DNA from: Gigaspora margarita
Lineage: Eukaryota > Glomeromycota > Glomeromycetes > Diversisporales > Gigasporaceae
NCBI GenBank assembly: GCA_009809945.1
Contig: WTPW01001238.1
Location: 40,117-104,116, forward strand
Length of the DNA: 64,000 nt
Direction of reading: 5' to 3'
The position numbers and the translations under genes are program-made. Each line of letters starts with the position of its first letter. Position 1 is the first letter of the stretch. Positions 57,061 through 64,000 of the stretch are shown one piece after another. A model generated the notes under the pieces. It saw nothing but the letters and a program-made list of their open reading frames with translations, searched no databases and was not told the origin of the DNA.

Positions 57061-57489
57061 TAACTTTTTCGCGTTGTTAGTGTTGGTTTTGCGCCATCTG
57101 GTAACCGTTTCGCCGCTGCCATTATGGTGTAGTTAGATTTTTTTAAATTTTGTTAGATAGTTAAGGTTAGGGTTAGAATTAGGTAATTGATATCATTGGT
57201 TAGATAATTAGGGTTAGGTTAGTTACTTTGAATCTGTTAGTTGCACAATAGAAGATTTTTTGTTTAATACATAATAAAATAAAATTTATATTAATAGTAA
57301 CATGCTAAGTTTTTGGTGATTAATAATAGAATGTATCTAAATCGGGTAAGGATAGAAATATAAATTGTATAATCAACTGATTAATAAAGTAGGAGGAACA
57401 ATACGGGCTAGCACTATTACACTCTAAAATCAGTTCGTTCTATTTAAAAATGTCTCGTGTTTCAGCATATAACGATACGAATGATATTT

Positions 57490-58045
57490 TTTTAAAAATT
57501 CGAGCGAAGATATCTCCACAACCACTTGGCCAAACTCGACAAAAATTTTTTATTTGAATTCTATGGATCTATTGAATTCAAATAAAAAAATTTTCATCGA
57601 GTTTGGCCAAGTGGTTGTGGAGATATTTTCGCTAAAAGTTAGAGAGAAGTCAAAACGTCTATCAAAATTAGAAGCTACGCCAATTTTTTTAAAAACTTGA
57701 GCGAAGTTATCTCCACAACCACTTGACCAAACTCAATGAAAATTTTTTTATTTGAATTCTATTGGATCCATAGAATTCAAATAAAAAAATTTTCGTCGAG
57801 TTTGGTCAAGTGGTTGTGGAGATATCTTCGCTCAAGTTTTTAAAAAAATTGGCGTAGCTTCTAATTTTGATAGACGTTTTGACTTCTCTCTAACTTTTAG
57901 CGAAGATATCTCCACAACCACTTGGCCAAACTTGACGAAAATTTTTTTATTTGAATTCTATGGATCCATAGTATTCAAATAAAAAAATTTTCATCAAGTT
58001 TGGCCAAGTGGTTGTGGAGATATCTTTGCTCAAATTTTTAAAAAT
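57490..58045. repeat. Three-part nested palindrome
   Basis: Three palindromes of about 140 bp each (57501-57633, 57691-57845, 57899-58040) share the arm GATATCTCCACAACCACTTG-GCCAAACT..GAAAATTTTTTTATTTGAAT around a GGATCC-type centre. The spacers between them are inverted copies of each other (AAGTTAGAGAGAAGTCAAAA at 57636; its complement at 57880). The block is therefore palindromic as a whole about 57768, and also in each third. Confidence 0.9.
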
Positions 58046-58268
58046 TTTTATTTTTCTTTTCTGTAAAGAGATCGTAATTCCAGGTTACACAAAAGTAGTC
58101 GACCTGTCCGGCATTATCGCATGATCGAATGATCGACAAAAATAGAGATCACGTGACTTTTTTGAATTTTAATTGGTTAACAGGCCAGAGATATATAGTT
58201 ATATATCTCTAGCTAGAGATGCCTAGAAGAACCCATATAAAAAAGTTAGCAATTATAAAATTTTTTAG

Positions 58269-58880
58269 GATCTTAGGTCGATAGTGTAGTGGTTATGCTC
58301 CTAGATCATTAACTGTTTTAGCCGTAAGATTGCCAAGCCCTAGAGGACAAAAATGATTAATAACTATATGAGCTTATGAGACGGATGCGCTAAACTAGGA
58401 TGCTAGGACCATGTTTAGCAGTATAGCTATACACAGCCACATTTAAGATTTGTATAGAAGGTTTTTAAAAAGATATGAATACTTCCAGTAGAAATCCAGT
58501 CAAATACAGGTTGATACTTCTGGTAGAATTCCAGTTGAAGAAAATTAGAATACTTCTAGCGGAATTCCAGATACATAAAGGATACTTCTGGTGGAATTCC
58601 AGATAAATAGAAATAAAAAAGAGATCAACCAAATGTAAGTCAGTTGTGAACAATTTAGAAATAAAATTTAGGACAATCTGGCTAGCGGATCATGTGGTTA
58701 GAAAACTGTGGACTTGATAACGGGTTCTATACCGTGAGGCCAGAGATCTGGGACATCAATGACAGACTTAACAAAATCATGTACCCCACTAGCACAGGGA
58801 TAGTTTAAGATCTTAATAAATAAAAAAGAGTGCCACACATGCCTCAGATGCAATTCGCATCTGAGATAGTCTAAAAAAAA
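58269..58880 (+). mobile_element. tRNA-derived SINE-like element (copy 3)
   Basis: The head GGTCGATAGTGTAGTGGTTATG is close to a tRNA D-arm/A-box, with a degenerate B-box region near 58328-58345. A second tRNA-like stretch with GGGTTCTATACC lies at 58685-58745. The element ends in an A-run, and AAATTTTTTAG / AAATTTTTAG flank it. Its 3' region differs from copies 1 and 2. Confidence 0.6.
58470..58612. repeat. Tandem repeat inside SINE copy 3
   Basis: Four units of TACTTCTGGTGGAATTCCAG with variable spacers. Confidence 0.8.
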
Positions 58881-59006
58881 AAAATTTTTAGAATTTAAAA
58901 TTTAAATATATATATATATATATAAAATGAATCTTTAAATATATATTTTATTTTTATATCGTTTAAAAATATATTAATTATTAATTTTATAAACTTGCTA
59001 TATAAG

Positions 59007-59469
59007 GCTATACAAACTGAATTTTCTGGTTCTTATAACATGAGACAAAAAAATGATCTGCCCACCCGGATTTTTATTTAAAAATTTTATATATAAAAAA
59101 TTTTAAATTTATAAAATTTTTAAAAAATTTTTTTTGCAATTCTACCCAGCTATATAGCTGATTTGAAAATTAGTGGGACACTTGAAAAATTTTCTTGTTT
59201 TTGAAACTTTTGGTTTCATCTTATGAATTATTTAACTCTTCGGAAACCATGTCACAGTCTTCAGAACTTTGGCCCGTTAATGGCGATGCGATTTCTGAAG
59301 AGTTAGATGATTCATAAAAACGAAACCAAAAGGTTTCAAAAATGAGAAAATTTTTCAAGTGTCCCACTAATTTTCAAATCAGCTGTAAAACATATAAAAA
59401 TTTTTTCAAAAAAATTTCAAAATATGACCCACCAGGTTATAAGAACCTAAAAATTCAGTTTGTATAGCT
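59007..59469. mobile_element. Foldback element
   Basis: GCTATACAAACTGAATTTT on the left and AAAATTCAGTTTGTATAGC on the right. The inner arms share GGTTCTTATAAC, AAATTAGTGGGACACTTGAA and GAAACcTTTTGGTTTC. TAAG lies at both outer edges (TAA duplication possible). The centre, about 59240-59290, is more GC-rich. Confidence 0.8.
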
Positions 59470-60012
59470 AAGTATATTTTATATAAAAATTACTATATTT
59501 TATATATATACAAGTATTTATTTATAAATTATACTAATAAATTTTTTGAAAATTTTAAAAAAATTTTATCCTATATATAAAATAATATAAGGAACATTTT
59601 TAAATCATAAAAAAATATAGTTTGCATAATAAAAAAACGTTATAAATTAAAAACTATACAATTTAAATATTTTTTATAAATTTGTAAATTGATAAGAAAA
59701 AATATTTAATTAATATATAATAAATTAAGTTTTAAAACTTAATATTTTAGTATATATAATCTGAATGGTATAGTTTAAAATAACATTTATTAGATTTAAT
59801 GTTATTAATAAGCTTTTTAATTTATTGCATAAAATATAATGTATTAGAAATGATGATATGACCCATACTTCGCATTTTATTTTAGGGAATTCTCAGACCT
59901 TTATTCAAATTTTTGTCCCGACCTTGCTCATCTTTTATGTTTATTCATATTCTTTTCAGAACCTTTGCTATTCCTGATATCATTTACATTTTGTCACCAA
60001 TTACTGATTCTT
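59470..60012. other. AT-rich, nothing recognised
   Basis: Low-complexity TATA/AAAATTTT sequence. Confidence 0.4.
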
Positions 60013-60013
60013 A

Positions 60014-60440
60014 ATGGTTGAACAGGTCAACCAATTAAATATTTATTCAATCAGTTGTATAAATTTATTCGGTTCGGGTCGGTTAACTGATCATAACCGG
60101 TTCAAATTGCTAGCTGATATATCGCAGATTTATGGAGAAGTGAATCTATTGAAACATGTTTATACTTGGGAATGCATTTATTATGCCATCTCGTCCACCA
60201 AATGCCTTCATTCTTTATCAGAGAGAAAAACAACCCACTATTTTGGTCGTACATCATCATCTTACTAATGCTAATATATCACAGATTTACGGAGAGGTGA
60301 ATTCAACGAAACACATTTATACTGGGAACGAGAAGCAATTAAATCAAAATTAGAACATATGAAAGCAAGTCCAAATTCAGAAATTACGTTTATCATCCGG
60401 ACAAAAAAGATAAAAAAAAAAGATAAAAATCGTAGAGGAT
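60014..60440 (+). pseudogene. HMG-box (MATA_HMG-like) gene fragment with internal duplication
   Basis: From 60183, the frame reads PSRPPNAFILYQREKQPTIL, a strong match to the start of a MATA_HMG box, then LTNANIS. The second-helix region WEREAIKSKLEHMKASPN follows at about 60322-60380, but in another frame. A basic tail (RTKKIKKKDKNRRG) ends at a stop near 60440. A direct repeat of about 55 bp (ATATCrCAGATTTAyGGAGA..GTGAA, at 60118 and 60275) has duplicated part of the gene and pushed it out of frame. DNA-binding by this copy is unlikely. Confidence 0.7.
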
Positions 60441-61847
60441 GAAGAAAATAATCAAATTCACTATTACTTTCAAGAAATATAATCAATTCTCTAAAAGTAA
60501 ACTGTTTTTTTTTTATATCAGCATTTATAACTTTTTAAATACTTAAAATAATTTACTTAAGTCCATGAATATTTATATTTAACTTCATTTTATTTGTGTT
60601 ACTTTAACACTTGAGAATAAAGAACCTTTATTAATCTAGGGTATGTAAAATAGGATTCAAATCATAAATATTGAATATTTAATTTCAAATTTATTTAGGT
60701 CGAAAATTAATTATATATTTAATTTTATTTTGGCCCTGATAATTTTATTTTTTAGTTGTATGAAGAACATTTATTGTCGCAGCTGAAGATAGAAATTTAA
60801 TTTTTTTTAATATAAGATTTTTATGAATTTTGGAGTGCATCTTTTTTAGGTTCTTTATAATAGTTAGGTTAGGGTTTAGGGATAGATTTGATAATAAAAG
60901 AGTATAAGTAGATTTTGGTAGAGTTTATATTTTTTAATCGAGGTCCCTAATTTTCAGCTTCAACCACGACATTTATTAATGTAAGTATATATTAAAATAA
61001 GCAATTCAAGTTTATGAAGATTTATTATTTAATTCATTTTGTACTAATTGTTTGTTTGTGAGTATGAAAAACATCTTGCTATTTAAGACACAAAATGTAA
61101 CTATCAAGTCTTTTCGCACTAGTAGTTTTATCAGGTTCAAAGCCTACACTAGTTTCTAATATTTATGGCTTTGGATTTATCGAGTTGCATGGCATGGACA
61201 AGACTTATGATCCTGTATTGGCTTCTGGGAATTGCTGGCTATTATATTGAACAAGAATACTACAAAATTCATGGATTCTGATCCACAAAAAATGGCCTAA
61301 TGTTTGAGATGAACTTAATAAATGGAACGAATTAAGTAATAATTGTTCCAAAGGTAAAGGTGTAACCGTGTGTGTGTGCAAATTATGAAATTTGCTTGGT
61401 CAATCAGAAAAAAACAACTTTATGTTCCGAAAAATATTCCGTTCTGTCAGACTGCATATGTTACACTTTGTTACTTTTGGTTTGGCCAATCAAATATAAA
61501 TAATAAATTTAAATTTATGCGTTTAACCATGTCACAATGATATGTCTAATTATTAGAATTTGCGAAGTTTTTTTAGAAGTTAATTTGGGTTAAACTTCAA
61601 AGTGTTAGTCATTTAATAAAATATAATGTAACTAAAAGCAGTTAATTAGTCAAAATCGTTTAAGATATGTCAAAATATTTTGACTTTTGACATTTAGCAA
61701 AATTCTAAATTAATATTAAAAAATTTTAAAATAGCATCTAAATTCTAAATAATGTTAAAATTTCTAATAGTGCTAAAACATCTAAATTAAATTTATATAA
61801 AATTTTTTGTTAAATATTATTTATTATCTGGCAAACTCATGCGTTGA
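60441..61847. other. Gene-poor stretch
   Basis: No gene recognised. Positions 61650-61780 resemble the right subterminal array of the hAT at 54.5 kb (TTTTGACATTTAGC, TTCTAAATTAATATTAAAA). Confidence 0.4.
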
Positions 61848-61998
61848 TAGTGCTCCGAACGGGTCGGGTCGGGTCGGGTTTTAGCCAACCCGAACCCGAC
61901 CCGAAATTTCGGGTTGGGTCGGGTTGAAAACTTTCGGGTTAGCACTTCAACCCGACCCGGACCCGATCCGACCCGACCCGACCCGAACCCGACCCGAA
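61848..61998. repeat. GC-rich CGGGT/ACCCG repeat block, possible hAT terminus
   Basis: TAGTGCTCCGAACGGGTCGG opens a 150-bp block of GGGTCGGGTC and, inverted, GACCCGACCC words, in stark contrast to the AT-rich surroundings. It lies beyond the stop codon of the hAT transposase, so it may be that element's 3' end. The partner end would be outside the window. Confidence 0.5.
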
Positions 61999-62004
61999 TT
62001 TTTA

Positions 62005-62100
62005 TACCGTATTTTCGTGTAATAACGCTCATGAGCGTTATTTCGAATCTTGGCCCGAATTAAGCTTAATTCAGGTCAAAAATTGTAATTTCACCCCTGC
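62005..62100. mobile_element. Small MITE copy
   Basis: The reverse complement matches 43.75-43.85 kb (TACCGTA, CGAAATAACG, TTGGCCCGAATTAAGCTTAA). A palindromic ACGCTCATGAGCGT is inside. Confidence 0.55.
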
Positions 62101-62477
62101 GCGTTATTAAAATTCTAATATAAATCAAAGATATATAAAAAGATTGTTTAGTTTATGAAAGCAAAAAATAATTNTTTATAATATTTAGCAGTTAGTATTA
62201 GTGCATATATTGATTTTATTTATATTAGCAAAGAGTATAGTTAATTTAGAAATATAAATTTTATTTTTATAAACAAATAAATAAATAAAAATATATAATA
62301 TAAAATAAAAATATAATATAATATAATAATAATTTAATATATATAATAATATATATAAATAAATTAATAGGAAAAAAGTTTGAATTAACAAACTAAAAAA
62401 AACCTATTAATGGATATTTATAAATTTTATTATATATATAAATAATTTAAAAATAATATAAATTCTTTTAATTTATA

Positions 62478-63853
62478 TTATTTTTCATTGGTAAATTTTA
62501 ACCAGCTTTTTAAACACATACAAATTTTAATTGTTTCAGGATTTAAACTATGCCTTTTAGAAGAAATTAAATCTGCACTATTAGAAAATATACGTTCAAC
62601 AGGAACACTTGTTCCTAATTGTAAATAATAAAAATTGAATATTATAAATAATGATTAATACATTTGTTAAAATAATTTAATTTTTAAAACAATATTATAC
62701 CTGGAATTGCTAAAAAATCTCTAGCTATTCTTGCTAAATTTGGATAATCTGTTTCATGAAGCTTTATAAATTAAATTTTTTATTTAATTAATATTTTTTG
62801 TTTAAATAATAAAATATAATATAAATATTATACCTTCCAAAATGTTAATATATCTATATCACAATTTGATGGAGGTTCTTTTAAAAATTTTATAAGTTCA
62901 TCAAGGTCATTATGTCTTTTTTTTTTGACCATATATGCCATAAGTCCACTAGATTTATTAGTTGCTTGATTATTATTTTGATTTTGAGTTGGCATATATT
63001 TAGTTTTCCATAAATTAATAATTTGTTGCTGATATATTTCAATTGTTTCTTCATCAAAATCTTGATCTTTAAAATAATCCAATTTAAGACGTGGATCAAT
63101 GACTATTAAAAAAATAAATATTTAGTTTTAATTAATTAAAAAAAAAAATTAAAAATTACATACTAGCAGCAGTTATATAAGCAAGTCCATTAGTTGTTGG
63201 ATAATATTTTTGTAATTTTAATTTTGCTTTGTCAATAGCATTAATAATATCATTAGAATAAGATTCTTCTTTAAGAAATTTTTCAATTAAATCTATTAAA
63301 TAATTATAAATAGGAATAGTATAACTAAGTGTTGGATAAGATGAAGCACTTATTTCAAGAGTAGCATCTTTAAAACACTAAAAATTAATTAAATTTAATT
63401 AATCAAAATTTTTAAATTTAAATGAATAATAAATTATAAAATAATTTAATATTAAATAAATAAAAATTACAATTTTTATTTATTTAAATTTTAATTATAT
63501 TAAAAATTTATTTTATATTTTTTTTACCTTTAATAATTTTTTTATTTGCTCAAGCTTGGTCCATTCATTATTAGTTAATGAATATTTTATAAGACTTTTA
63601 TCAGTCATTACTAAATCATCCAATGCCTAATAGAGTAAATTAATATTTAATAAATATTTTAAATAAAATAATAATAAAATTAATTTACTTGTTGTAAATT
63701 TAATGCTCTTTCAATCATATCATATGTAGAGTTCCATCTTGTTTTTACATCATCAATTAATTCTAACTTTTTAATTTTTAAAATATAGCATTGTCGACTA
63801 AAACGTTCACGTTTTTGTGGAGATTTACGAATTTTAACTACTAATTTTTTTAA
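62478..63853 (-). CDS. hAT-family transposase, C-terminal part (six exons, 5' end beyond the window)
   Basis: Read on the minus strand, six exons can be joined in frame across five short GT-AG introns: 63853-63689, 63626-63528, 63377-63164, 63102-62834, 62761-62701 and 62614-62478 (TAA). The first contains DDVKTRWNSTYDMIERAL, the TRWNSTY signature of the hAT catalytic domain. Exon 4 opens with IDPRLKLDYF. Exons 4-6 give the hATC dimerisation region: LDELIKFLKEPP, FWK, LHETDYPNLARIARDFLAIP, then GTSVPVERIFSNSADLISSK and a Leu/Trp end. No stop interrupts these exons. Function: cut-and-paste transposition of hAT elements with 8-bp target duplications. It could in principle mobilise the hAT MITEs in this window, though their ends were not matched to it. 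The N-terminal zinc finger is not visible. An upstream acceptor-type TTTTTAG at 63854 shows the gene continues. Confidence 0.85.
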
Positions 63854-63879
63854 CTAAAAATAAAATTTATTACAGTTAT

Positions 63880-64000
63880 TAAAGCTTTATTATTTGAATT
63901 ATAAATATATTTTAAAAATATATTTTATAAATATATTTATAGATATATTTTTAAAAATATATTTAATAAAATATTTTAAAGATATTTATAAATATATTTT
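63880..64000. repeat. AATATATTTTTAAA-type tandem repeat at the window edge
   Basis: ATAAATATATTTT units repeat to the end of the window, within or next to an upstream intron of the hAT gene. Confidence 0.6.

Larger units (their letters stand above)
56019..58234. mobile_element. Mutator-like (9-bp duplication) non-autonomous element
   Basis: Ends GGGAAATTCTAGGCATCTC and, in reverse, GGGTTCTTCTAGGCATCTC, both continuing TAGCTAGAGAT. The 9-bp flank ATATAAAAA is present on both sides (56010-56018, 58235-58243). Inside the left half is a G/T-rich tandem repeat (56340-57060); inside the right half is a three-part nested palindrome (57490-58045). No transposase was seen. A 9-bp duplication points to Mutator, but the low complexity of the flank leaves this open. 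Confidence 0.7.

Overview
The window is a very AT-rich eukaryotic genomic segment, almost certainly from a fungus. The best-supported host-type genes are three short proteins with a canonical Zn(II)2Cys6 binuclear cluster, a domain essentially restricted to fungi. Alongside them are relics of Sel1-like repeat and HMG-box (MATA_HMG-like) genes and a hAT transposase with short GT-AG introns. Low GC, dense transposon remains and expanded Sel1 and HMG families fit a Glomeromycotina-type (arbuscular mycorrhizal) genome. That placement is inference.

Layout. 0-13.6 kb holds nested non-coding transposons: TIR elements, foldbacks, a tRNA-derived SINE and a decayed coding minisatellite. 13.67-21.33 kb (copy A) and 26.57-31.42 kb (copy B) are two copies of one duplicated segment, each starting with a Zn2Cys6 gene. 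Copy A's gene has an in-frame stop and copy B's is open. Copy A carries six insertions (8-bp-TSD TIR element, SINE, TTA-TSD MITE, hAT MITE, solo LTR with nested MITE, TAA-TSD MITE) that are absent from copy B. Copy B carries a Helitron absent from copy A. Between them lie a degenerate satellite and a tandem duplication. A third Zn2Cys6 gene (copy C, minus strand, 37.7-38.4 kb) has its C-terminus rewritten by a small MITE. 31.97-32.28 kb is an assembly gap, followed by a broken HMG-box gene. 39-47 kb is MITEs and minisatellites. At 47.7-52.2 kb a Sel1-repeat pseudogene is split by a 2.2-kb Helitron-like insertion and flanked by a 46-bp-type minisatellite. 53.6-60.4 kb contains a hAT element, a Mutator-like element with a striking nested palindrome, another SINE, a foldback and two further HMG-box relics. 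The window ends in the C-terminal half of a spliced hAT transposase on the minus strand.

Most of the sequence is therefore transposon nest with few host genes. I found no operon-like system, CRISPR array, rRNA or convincing functional tRNA gene. The most informative structure is the A/B duplication, because it gives occupied and empty sites for seven insertions inside one window.
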